Counted from the first letter of the stretch, positions 1 through 5,310 are shown. The stretch is DNA of 5,310 bases from Acidobacteriota bacterium (GCA_016202915.1 JACQNT010000016.1:1-5310); one strand, 5' to 3'. Numbers and translations: made by a program. Notes: generated by a model not told the origin, from the sequence alone.

Positions 1-2
1 CG

Positions 3-146
3 GTCGGCGTCGAGTTCGTGCGCCTGGCGGGGACCGACAAGCAGCGGCTGCTGGATCTGTTCCCGCAGGAACCGTGCGTCACCTGGGGCCCCGACGATCC
101 CTCCCGGAACGTGCCCCCCGAATCTCCTCCCCGGCCGGGCGCCTGA
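3..146 (+). CDS. C-terminal fragment of a probable PilZ-domain protein (truncated by the window edge)
   Basis: An open frame enters from the left edge and ends at TGA (144-146), giving 47 visible residues. It begins VGVEFVRL, followed by a short helix-like stretch (TDKQRLLDLF) and then a proline-rich, probably disordered tail. The pattern Gly-hydrophobic-x-Phe followed by an Asp/Arg/Leu-rich helix is how the last strand and C-terminal helix of PilZ domains usually look. PilZ domains bind cyclic di-GMP and regulate motility, exopolysaccharide or other surface functions. The diagnostic N-terminal RxxxR and (D/N)xSxxG motifs would lie outside the window, so the family call is inference from the tail only. 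The gene converges on the minus-strand operon and is probably functionally unrelated to it. The alternative is an unrelated protein whose end happens to resemble PilZ. Confidence 0.55.
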   Translation, partial: VGVEFVRLAGTDKQRLLDLFPQEPCVTWGPDDPSRNVPPESPPRPGA

Positions 147-168
147 GCCTCGCGAGACCCGCGCGCCG

Positions 169-1023
169 TCAGCGCCGGGGGAAGACCCTCTCCGCCGTGC
201 CTCCGAGGATGGCGCGCCGCGCCTCTTCGGGAAGCGGCAGCCCCCTGACCTCCTCGACGTTCCGGCGGACTCCCGGCACCCCCGGGCCCGGCCAGTCGGT
301 GCCGAACAGGGTCCTGTCGGCCACCTCCGCCAGGCGCGGGAAGTAGCGCAGGAGGGCCTTCGGCGGGATCCCGGAGATGTCCATGTGGACGTTCGGGTGG
401 CGCCGCAGGAGGAAGAAGCAGGTCTTCATCCAGAGCGGCCGGCCGCCGTGCGCCATGATGATCGTCAGGTCGGGGAAGTCCACGGCGACGTCGTCCAGGT
501 CCATCGGGTCGCCGTACTTGTTGCGCGCCCCGGGGAAGATCGAGGTGCCGGTGTGAAAGATGACCGGGAGCCCCAGCTCCTGGGCCCTCCCGTAGAGGCG
601 GGCGAGGCCCGGCGGGTCGCCGCCGTCGCGGTAGGCGTTGGCGCGGAACAGCTGGTGCGGCGGGTGGATCTTCAGGGCCCGGATCCCGTCCCGCTCCACG
701 ATCCGGGACAGTTCGGCCGCCGGATCGGCCGCCAGCCGCGGGTGCACGCCGCCGACCGGCACCAGGCGGTCCTCGTGGCCCCTGCAGAAGCGGCCCACGA
801 AGGCGTTCACGTCGGGGGTGAACCCGATGACGTCGGGGCTGACGTAGTTCACCAGGACCGCCCGGTCCACCCCCTCCTCGTCGAGGAAGCGGAGGAACGC
901 CCCGGGGTCATCGAACAGTTTCCGGATCCTGTCGAGGTCCCGGCGCCCGGCCTCCATCCGCTCGAGCGCCTCCCTGCGGAACTGACTCCAGGGCTGGACG
1001 TGCATGTGGGCGTCGATGATCAT
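169..1023 (-). CDS. Metal-dependent amidohydrolase family protein (Amidohydrolase_2 type, TIM barrel)
   Basis: This 284-residue protein, probably cytoplasmic, starts at ATG with MIIDAHMHV. It carries the ordered metal-site motifs of the amidohydrolase superfamily: the strand-1 HxH (H6, H8, preceded by D4), K118 and H120 in LKIHP, H157 in IFHTG, H192 in MAHGG, and D243 in FGTDWP, plus the family-typical HMDISG stretch (D215). Members of this Pfam group hydrolyse esters, lactones or amides, or decarboxylate aromatic and ring-cleavage acids (ACMSD and gamma-resorcylate decarboxylase types). At 284 residues it is shorter than ACMSD-like decarboxylases (roughly 330), and it has HxH rather than the ExH of some decarboxylases, so the reaction is undecided. 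A weak GGAAG lies 11 nt before the start. It is the last gene of the operon, 34 nt after the preceding hydratase. The family assignment is firm; the substrate is unknown. Confidence 0.9.
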   Translation of the reverse strand: MIIDAHMHVQPWSQFRREALERMEAGRRDLDRIRKLFDDPGAFLRFLDEEGVDRAVLVNYVSPDVIGFTPDVNAFVGRFCRGHEDRLVPVGGVHPRLAADPAAELSRIVERDGIRALKIHPPHQLFRANAYRDGGDPPGLARLYGRAQELGLPVIFHTGTSIFPGARNKYGDPMDLDDVAVDFPDLTIIMAHGGRPLWMKTCFFLLRRHPNVHMDISGIPPKALLRYFPRLAEVADRTLFGTDWPGPGVPGVRRNVEEVRGLPLPEEARRAILGGTAERVFPRR

Positions 1024-1057
1024 CGTGGGCGCGTCTTCCGGGGTCCGGCGATCCCCT

Positions 1058-1885
1058 TCAGCGTCCCTTGAAGCGGGGGCGCCGTCCGGCGAGGAACGCC
1101 GACATCCCCTCGCGCTTGTCGTGGGACTCGAACAGGATCCCCTGGCCCAGCCTCTCCGCCGCGTGGCCGGCGTCGGGGCCGCAGGCGGAGGCGGCCAGGA
1201 CGAGCTTGGCGGCCTTCAGGGCGAGGGGGCCCTTGGAGGCGATGAGGGCGGCCAGGGCGCGCGCCTCCTCCAGGACGCGGCCGTCGGGGACGACGCGGTT
1301 CACCAGGCCGATGTCGAGCGCCTCGCGCGCGTCCAGGATCCGGCCGGACAGGATCATCTCGCGCGCCCGGCCCCAGCCGACGATGCGCGGCAGCCGGTAG
1401 GTGGCGCCGGCGGCCGGCAGGATCCCCAGGCCGACCTCCGGCTGCCCGAAGCGGGCCGACTCCCCGGCGATCCGGAGGTCGCACGCCAGGGCCAGCTCGC
1501 ATCCGCCGCCCAGGGCGAAGCCGCGCACCGCGGCGATGGTCGGCAGGGGGAACTGCTCGACCTTCAGGCACAGTCCGGAGTTGATGCCGCGCAGGGCGTC
1601 CGCGGCGCGCCGCTCCCGCAGCTCGCGGATGTCCGCGCCCGACGCGAAGGCGGCGCCTCCGGCCCCCGTCAGGATCAGGACCCGGGTGGCCGCGTCCGCC
1701 GTCAGGGCGTCGAGCGCCGCGTGCAGGTCGCCGACCACCTCCAGGCTGATGGCGTTGCGCACCTCGGGGCGGTTGAGGGTGACGACGGCGATGCCGCCCC
1801 GGGAGTCGACCTGCACGGTGCGGAGGCGACGAGCACCCGCCGGGTGGCGCCGCCGCGATCCGGGCCGGGGGGCGGCGCGTCTCAC
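1058..1885 (-). CDS. Enoyl-CoA hydratase/isomerase family protein (crotonase fold), second copy
   Basis: This is a crotonase-fold protein of 275 residues from a GTG at 1885. Recognisable parts (numbered from that GTG) are the N-terminal VVTLNRPEVRNAIS (35-47), the CoA/oxyanion loop FASGADIREL (80-89), the second oxyanion loop ALGGGCELAL (124-133) with catalytic E130, FGQPEVGLG (147-155) with catalytic E150, and the C-terminal EGMSAFLAGRRPRFKG. Both glutamates of hydratases are present, which supports trans-2-enoyl-CoA hydration over pure isomerase activity. The usual GAGGTQRLPR segment reads AAGATYRLPR here, a divergence near the active site. The GTG overlaps the upstream stop as GTGA, implying translational coupling. 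However, the first 23 residues are arginine-rich and unlike family N-termini. A second in-frame GTG at 1816 would give a 252-residue protein starting at QVDSRGG. Neither start has a clear Shine-Dalgarno, so the N-terminus is uncertain. The acyl-CoA substrate is unknown. Confidence 0.9.
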   Translation of the reverse strand: MRRAAPRPGSRRRHPAGARRLRTVQVDSRGGIAVVTLNRPEVRNAISLEVVGDLHAALDALTADAATRVLILTGAGGAAFASGADIRELRERRAADALRGINSGLCLKVEQFPLPTIAAVRGFALGGGCELALACDLRIAGESARFGQPEVGLGILPAAGATYRLPRIVGWGRAREMILSGRILDAREALDIGLVNRVVPDGRVLEEARALAALIASKGPLALKAAKLVLAASACGPDAGHAAERLGQGILFESHDKREGMSAFLAGRRPRFKGR

Positions 1886-2910
1886 GGCGTCAGGACGATC
1901 TTGCCGACGAGGGAGCGCTCGGCCATGGCGCGGTGTCCCTCCGCGACCCGGTCCAGGGGCAGGACCCGGTCGATGACCGGCCGCAGGCGGCGCTCTCCCA
2001 TGAGCCGCGCGATGCGCAGCAGCTCGGCCCGCGATCCCATGGTCGATCCGAGGATCGACAGCCCCTTGAAGAAGACGTGGCGGATGTCGGTTCTTCCCTC
2101 GTAGCCGGAGGTCGCCCCGCAGGTCACCAGCCGCCCTCCCTTGGCGAGCGACCGGAGGCTCCCGTCCCAGGTCTCCTGTCCGACGCTGTCGACGACCACG
2201 TCCACGCCGCGCTTCCCCGTCAGGCGCCGCGCCTCCTCCTGGAAATCGGCCTTGCGGTAGTTGATCACCTCGTCGGCGCCCAGGGCGCGGACCTTCACCG
2301 CCTTGTCCTCCGATCCGACGGTCGCCAGGACGCGCGCGCCGTGGAGCTTCGCGATCTGGACGGCGGCGGTGCCGACGCCGCTCCCCGCGGCGTGCACCAG
2401 CACCTCCTCGCCGACGCGCACCCGGGCCCGCGCCACGAGCATGTGCCAGGCGGTCAGGAAGACCAGGGGGAACGCCGCTCCCTCCTCGAACGACAGCCCC
2501 TCGGGAAGGGGAATGACGCCTCCGGCGGGGAGGGCGATGAGCTCGGCGTCCGTGCCGTTCCTGTGCTCCCCGAGGATCCCGTAGTCCTTGCAGAGCGGAT
2601 CTTCCCCGGAGAGGCAGGCGACGCAGCGGCCGCAGGAGAACCCGGGGGAGACGAAGACCCGGTCCCCCCGGGCCAGGCCGCCCACGCCCGGTCCGACCTC
2701 GGCGATGACGCCGGCCGCGTCGGACCCGGGGATCATCGGCAGCGGCAGGGCGACGCCGGGCATCCCGCGGCGCACCCAGGTGTCGAGGTGGTTCATCCCG
2801 GCGGCCTTGACCCGGACGAGGACCTCTCCCGGGCCGGCGACCGGCGGCGGCGTCTCGACGACCTCCAGGGCTTCGTACCCGCCGTGCCTGCGGATGAGGA
2901 CCGCTTTCAT
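1882..2910 (-). CDS. Zinc-binding medium-chain dehydrogenase/reductase, quinone-oxidoreductase-like
   Basis: This is a 342-residue medium-chain dehydrogenase/reductase. The N-terminal GroES-like domain (about 1-135) has the GPGEVLVRVKAAGMNHLD segment. The structural-zinc lobe is intact, with C93, C96, C99 and C107. The Rossmann domain follows (about 165-300), with HAAGSGVGTAAVQIAK (173-188). Where zinc alcohol dehydrogenases have a catalytic-zinc Cys, this protein has AGMNHLD (N40), and the usual GHE motif is replaced by PGSD (61-64), so a catalytic zinc is unlikely. After the second Rossmann strand it reads TVGSEDKA, without the acidic residue typical of NAD-specific enzymes, which suggests NADP(H). 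Related proteins reduce enones, enoyl-CoAs or quinones. The frame is open further upstream, but the ATG at 2910 is chosen because it matches the family N-terminus (MKAVLI), has GGAGA 4 nt upstream, and overlaps the previous stop as ATGA. Confidence 0.92.
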   Translation of the reverse strand: MKAVLIRRHGGYEALEVVETPPPVAGPGEVLVRVKAAGMNHLDTWVRRGMPGVALPLPMIPGSDAAGVIAEVGPGVGGLARGDRVFVSPGFSCGRCVACLSGEDPLCKDYGILGEHRNGTDAELIALPAGGVIPLPEGLSFEEGAAFPLVFLTAWHMLVARARVRVGEEVLVHAAGSGVGTAAVQIAKLHGARVLATVGSEDKAVKVRALGADEVINYRKADFQEEARRLTGKRGVDVVVDSVGQETWDGSLRSLAKGGRLVTCGATSGYEGRTDIRHVFFKGLSILGSTMGSRAELLRIARLMGERRLRPVIDRVLPLDRVAEGHRAMAERSLVGKIVLTP

Positions 2911-3728
2911 CTGTTCTCCGAGGGGCCCTGGACGCCCCGAAACCTCGGAGCCCGCTTCTCGAGGTAGGCGTTCAGTCCCTCTTGCGCGTCCTCGGACAGG
3001 AAGAGCTGCTGCTGCAGCTCGCGCTCCAGGGCCAGGGCCTCGGAGAAGGGGACTTCGGCGCCGGAGGCGACGGCGCGCTTGATCAGGCCGACCGCCTGCG
3101 CCGCCTTGTGCGGGGGGCAGAACTGCCGCGCGTAGGCGAGGACCTTGTCCCACCAGTCGGACGACTCGAAGAGGTGCGTGACCAGGCCGATCTGGGCCGC
3201 CTCCTCGAAGGTGAAGGTGCGCCCGGTCGCCATCAGCTCGAGGGCGCGCGCCTTCCCGACGAGCCGGGCAAGCCGCTGCGTCCCGCCGGTCCCGGGCAGG
3301 ACGCCCAGCGTCACCTCCGGCAGCCCGGTCTTCCCCCCGTCCCTGCGGGCGATCCGGATGTCCGCCGCCATGGCGATCTCCAGCCCGCCGCCGACCGCGT
3401 GGCCGTTCAGCGCGGCGATCACCAGCTTGGGCGTCTGCTCCAGGCGGGCCAGCGTCTCGTTCGCGTGCAGGCAGAAGTAGTACTTGAACTGCGGGGTGAC
3501 GCTCGCCAGCATCCTGATGTCGGCCCCGGCGGAGAAGAACTTCTCCCCCGCCCCCCTCAGGATCAGCACGTGGGCCGCGTCGTCCATGCGGGCCTTCAGG
3601 ACGGCGGCGTCGAGCTGCTGCATCATCTCGTAGGTGTAGGCGTTCGCCGGCGGGTCGTTCATCTCCAGGACGGCGATGCCGTCCTCGACCCGCATGGAGA
3701 CCAGGGCGTGGGTGGGGCCGTGCGCCAC
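2907..3728 (-). CDS. Enoyl-CoA hydratase/isomerase family protein (crotonase fold), first copy
   Basis: This is a crotonase-fold protein of 273 residues from a GTG at 3728. Visible elements are the N-terminal strand VEDGIAVLEMNDPPANAY (14-31), the oxyanion loop FFSAGADIRML (64-74), the loop HAVGGGLEIAMAADIRIA (110-127) with catalytic E117, GLPEVTLGVLPGTGGTQRL (135-153) with catalytic E138, and the C-terminal EGLNAYLEKRAPRFRG. Both hydratase glutamates are present, so hydration of a trans-2-enoyl-CoA is the likely chemistry. The first strand has NDPPANAY in place of the common NRPxxxNA, marking a different subfamily from the second copy downstream. GTG 3728 is preferred over the in-frame ATG at 3695 (262 residues) because AAGGAAG sits 5 nt before it. 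The frame runs open far upstream inside the aldehyde dehydrogenase gene, but that part is not family-like. It follows the dehydrogenase by 26 nt, and its TGA overlaps the next ATG. The substrate is unknown. Confidence 0.92.
   Translation of the reverse strand: MAHGPTHALVSMRVEDGIAVLEMNDPPANAYTYEMMQQLDAAVLKARMDDAAHVLILRGAGEKFFSAGADIRMLASVTPQFKYYFCLHANETLARLEQTPKLVIAALNGHAVGGGLEIAMAADIRIARRDGGKTGLPEVTLGVLPGTGGTQRLARLVGKARALELMATGRTFTFEEAAQIGLVTHLFESSDWWDKVLAYARQFCPPHKAAQAVGLIKRAVASGAEVPFSEALALERELQQQLFLSEDAQEGLNAYLEKRAPRFRGVQGPSENR
2915..2919 (-). promoter_or_regulatory. Ribosome binding site for the zinc-binding dehydrogenase
   Basis: GGAGA lies 4 nt before ATG 2910, inside the last codons of the upstream crotonase. 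Together with the ATGA overlap it fixes the start at 2910 rather than at any upstream codon in the same open frame, which extends back to 3153. Confidence 0.65.
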
Positions 3729-3733
3729 GTTCG

Positions 3734-3740
3734 CTTCCTT
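3734..3740 (-). promoter_or_regulatory. Strong ribosome binding site deciding the GTG start at 3728
   Basis: AAGGAAG on the minus strand differs by one base from the full anti-Shine-Dalgarno complement AAGGAGG and lies 5 nt before GTG 3728. It decides this start over the ATG 33 nt further in. It is the strongest Shine-Dalgarno of the operon and sits in the 26-nt gap after the aldehyde dehydrogenase stop. Confidence 0.7.
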
Positions 3741-3754
3741 CCGCCGGGGGGCCT

Positions 3755-5206
3755 TCAGGAAAGATCGACCCAGACCGACTTGGTCTGGGTGTATTCCATG
3801 ATGCCGTGCCGCCCCAGCTCGCGGCCGAAGCCGCTCATCTTGTAGCCGCCGAACGGCATGGCGTTGTCGTACAGCCCGTAGGTGTTGATCCAGACGGTGC
3901 CGGCCCGGAGCGCCCTGGCGGCGAGGTGCGCCTTCTTGATGTCCCGCGTCCAGACCGCGGCGGCCAGGCCGTAGGCCGACTCGTTGGCGGCCCGGACCAC
4001 CTCCTCGATCTCGCGGAAACGGATCACCGCCAGGACCGGGCCGAAGATCTCCTCGCGCGCGATCGTCATCCCGGGCGCCACGCCGTCGAAGATCGTCGGC
4101 TGGACGAAGTATCCCTTCCCCGGCGGCCGCGCCCCGCCGCACACCAGCCGCGCCCCTTCCTTCTTCCCCTTGTCGATGTAGGACAGGACGCGCAGCATCT
4201 GGTCCTCACTGACTTGAGGTCCCAGGCGGGTCTTCGGATCGAGCGGATCCCCCTGCTTCAGCTTCGCGGTGTGCGCCTGCAGCTTGTCGAGGAAGGCGTC
4301 GTGCAGGGACTCCTCCAGGAACAGACGCGATCCGGCCGTGCACACCTCCCCCTTGTTGTAGAAGATCCCGTTGGAGGCGCCGCGGACGGCCGCCTCGACG
4401 TCGGCGTCGGCGAACACGACGTTGGGCGACTTCCCTCCCAGCTCGAGCGTCAGGCGCTTCAGCGTGCCGCTGGCGCGGCGCATGATCTCCTGCCCGACGG
4501 GCGTCGAGCCGGTGAAGGCGATCTTGTCCACGCCGGGGTGCTCCACCAGGGCCGTCCCGGCGACCGCGCCGAACCCCGGCACTACGTTGAGGACCCCGGG
4601 CGGCAGCCCGGCCTCCTGGGCGACCTCCGCGAGGCGCAGCGCGGAGAGCGGCGTCTGGGCCGCCGGCTTCAGCACCACGGTGTTGCCGGCGGCCAGGGCC
4701 GGCGCTACTTTCCAGGCCGCCATCAGGATCGGGAAGTTCCACGGGATGATCTGCCCGACGACTCCCAGCGGCTCGCGCAGCGTGTAGTTGAAGCAGGGCG
4801 GGCGGACGGGAACCGTCTCGCCCTCGATCTTCGTGGTCCAGCCCGCGAAGTACCGGAAGCAGTCGGCGGCCATCGGGACGTCCACGCGGGAGGACTCGGT
4901 GATCGTCTTGCCCGAGTCGAGCGTCTCGATCTCCGCGATCTCCGCGACGCGGGACTCGAGCATGTCTCCTATCTTCCACAGGAGGCGGCCGCGATCGGCG
5001 GCCGGCATGCGGGGCCAGGCGCCTTCGGAGAAGGCCTTGCGCGCCGCCGTGACGGCGCGGTCGATGTCCTCGGCGCGACCCTCGGCGACCTCGGTGAGCG
5101 GTTCCTCGGTCGCCGGGTTGATCGTCCTGAACGTGGCGCCGGCGGCCGATTCAACCCACTGGCCGCCGATGAAGAGCAGGCCCGGTTTGATTGTGCTGGC
5201 CGGCAT
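3755..5206 (-). CDS. Aldehyde dehydrogenase family protein, NAD(P)+-dependent
   Basis: This is a full-length aldehyde dehydrogenase of 483 residues, the usual size of the soluble ALDH superfamily; it oxidises an aldehyde to a carboxylic acid in the cytoplasm. Key residues are all in place: N157 in IIPWNFP (oxyanion Asn), K180 in VVLKPA (cofactor ribose), FTGSTPVG (231-238) in the Rossmann loop, general base E255 in LELGGKSPN, nucleophile C289 in GEVCTAGSR, E386/F388 in EEIFGPV, and the C-terminal PFGGYKMSGFGRELG (451-465). The overall look is that of ALDH1/2, betaine-aldehyde or phenylacetaldehyde dehydrogenases, but no specific substrate can be assigned. The ATG at 5206 gives the expected short N-terminal arm before LFIGGQWV. 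There is no Shine-Dalgarno; a promoter -10 element ends only 8 nt upstream, suggesting a leaderless start. It is the first gene of the five-gene operon and would supply an acid that the CoA-dependent enzymes could use after activation. Confidence 0.96.
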   Translation of the reverse strand: MPASTIKPGLLFIGGQWVESAAGATFRTINPATEEPLTEVAEGRAEDIDRAVTAARKAFSEGAWPRMPAADRGRLLWKIGDMLESRVAEIAEIETLDSGKTITESSRVDVPMAADCFRYFAGWTTKIEGETVPVRPPCFNYTLREPLGVVGQIIPWNFPILMAAWKVAPALAAGNTVVLKPAAQTPLSALRLAEVAQEAGLPPGVLNVVPGFGAVAGTALVEHPGVDKIAFTGSTPVGQEIMRRASGTLKRLTLELGGKSPNVVFADADVEAAVRGASNGIFYNKGEVCTAGSRLFLEESLHDAFLDKLQAHTAKLKQGDPLDPKTRLGPQVSEDQMLRVLSYIDKGKKEGARLVCGGARPPGKGYFVQPTIFDGVAPGMTIAREEIFGPVLAVIRFREIEEVVRAANESAYGLAAAVWTRDIKKAHLAARALRAGTVWINTYGLYDNAMPFGGYKMSGFGRELGRHGIMEYTQTKSVWVDLS

Positions 5207-5214
5207 GGGGCCCG

Positions 5215-5243
5215 ATGTTATTCGGAACCCTGGCCGGAGTCAA
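5215..5243 (-). promoter_or_regulatory. Sigma70-type promoter for the operon, placed for leaderless transcription
   Basis: Reading the minus strand, TTGACT (5243-5238, 5 of 6 matches to TTGACA) is followed by exactly 17 nt and then TAACAT (5220-5215, 4 of 6 to TATAAT). The -10 is a rare AT-rich spot in very GC-rich DNA. Eight bases separate it from the ATG at 5206, so transcription would start around 5208, within a few bases of the start codon. This fits the lack of any Shine-Dalgarno before this gene. It is seen by pattern only; host sigma-factor preferences are unknown. Confidence 0.6.
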
Positions 5244-5258
5244 CGAGGCGCGATCCCG

Positions 5259-5286
5259 CCTCCGCGGGGCGGTGCCGTCCTCCGCG
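5259..5286. repeat. Short direct repeat upstream of the operon promoter, possible regulator site
   Basis: CCTCCGCG occurs at 5259-5266 and again at 5279-5286 (plus-strand reading), a 20-nt period or about two helical turns. It lies 15 and 35 nt upstream of the -35 element. The first copy also overlaps a small inverted repeat, CCCGC (5255-5259) and GCGGG (5264-5268). Such spacing could suit an activator, but short GC-rich repeats are common by chance in DNA of this composition. Nothing else recognisable lies between 5244 and the right edge. Confidence 0.25.
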
Positions 5287-5310
5287 CAGTCGGGAGGGAT
5301 CGGGGGGGAG

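Larger units (their letters stand above)
169..5206 (-). other. Predicted five-gene catabolic operon
   Basis: Aldehyde dehydrogenase, crotonase, medium-chain dehydrogenase, crotonase and amidohydrolase are all on one strand. Junctions are 26 nt, -4 nt (ATGA), -4 nt (GTGA) and 34 nt. The only plausible promoter I see lies before the first gene, and no terminator is visible between genes. The overlaps imply translational coupling and roughly matched amounts of the middle three products. The inferred role is breakdown of a small carbonyl compound through CoA thioesters. The individual families are clear but the pathway is inference. Confidence 0.8.

Noticed and set aside
147..190. Possible bidirectional terminator between the convergent genes
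   Set aside because: Only the short palindrome CTCGCGAG and direct GCGCC repeats are present; there is no stable stem followed by a T-tract on either strand.
385..1071. Long plus-strand open frame (228 codons) opposite the amidohydrolase gene
   Set aside because: It is antisense to a gene with clear family motifs; its translation is Val/Gly/Asp/Arg-rich with no domain. Long shadow frames are expected in very GC-rich DNA.
1004..2104. Plus-strand open frame of 366 codons opposite the second crotonase and the dehydrogenase end
   Set aside because: Low-complexity Gly/Ala/Arg-rich translation, no recognisable domain, and antisense to two genes with conserved motifs.
1933..2967. Plus-strand open frame of 344 codons opposite the zinc-binding dehydrogenase
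   Set aside because: Mirror frame of a real gene; rich in Asp, Arg and Pro with no motif and no ribosome binding site of note.
2911..3153. N-terminal extension of the dehydrogenase frame up to 3153
   Set aside because: The added 81 residues are Arg/Pro/Ala-rich and overlap the conserved C-terminus of the upstream crotonase; ATG 2910 has a Shine-Dalgarno and a family-like N-terminus.
2982..3845. Plus-strand open frame of 287 codons opposite the first crotonase
   Set aside because: Composition-driven shadow; the opposite strand has both catalytic glutamate motifs in the expected order.
3729..4142. Upstream extension of the first crotonase frame into the aldehyde dehydrogenase gene, a possible fusion
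   Set aside because: The extension is an out-of-frame reading of the aldehyde dehydrogenase C-terminus; the real start at 3728 has a strong ribosome binding site.
4206..4979. Minus-strand open frame of 257 codons in another frame inside the aldehyde dehydrogenase
   Set aside because: Arg/Gly/Ala-rich out-of-frame reading of the same DNA, while the dehydrogenase frame is full length with all catalytic residues.

Overview
This is a very GC-rich stretch of bacterial DNA that is almost entirely coding. Five genes lie head to tail on the minus strand (5206 down to 169). The truncated 3' end of a sixth gene, on the plus strand, enters from the left edge (3-146). High GC, many GTG starts, TGA used at every visible stop, and a possible PilZ-domain neighbour fit a free-living high-GC bacterium, for example a soil or sediment acidobacterial or proteobacterial lineage. 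The phylum cannot be fixed from this sequence alone.

Layout in order of transcription on the minus strand: a short upstream region with a good sigma70-type promoter (5215-5243); an NAD(P)-dependent aldehyde dehydrogenase (3755-5206); an enoyl-CoA hydratase/isomerase-family protein (2907-3728); a zinc-binding medium-chain dehydrogenase/quinone-oxidoreductase-like protein (1882-2910); a second enoyl-CoA hydratase-family protein (1058-1885); and a metal-dependent amidohydrolase of the Amidohydrolase_2 type (169-1023). Gaps are 26 nt, a 4-nt ATGA overlap, a 4-nt GTGA overlap and 34 nt, so this is almost certainly one operon. The operon converges on the left-edge gene with only 22 nt between the two stop codons and no recognisable hairpin terminator.

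The gene content points to catabolism of a small organic acid, aldehyde or acyl-CoA. The aldehyde dehydrogenase would make a carboxylic acid, the two crotonase-fold enzymes would act on CoA thioesters, the medium-chain dehydrogenase would perform an NAD(P)H-linked redox step, and the amidohydrolase would perform a hydrolysis or decarboxylation. No CoA ligase, acyl-CoA dehydrogenase, 3-hydroxyacyl-CoA dehydrogenase or thiolase is visible, so either the pathway continues elsewhere or the set has an unusual logic. The substrate cannot be named from the sequence.

The most notable details are the promoter placement, which predicts a leaderless or nearly leaderless mRNA for the aldehyde dehydrogenase; the dehydrogenase that keeps the structural-zinc cysteines but lacks the catalytic-zinc ligands; and two divergent crotonases, both with the full hydratase glutamate pair, in one transcript. 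I saw no mobile element, CRISPR array, RNA gene or clearly new system.
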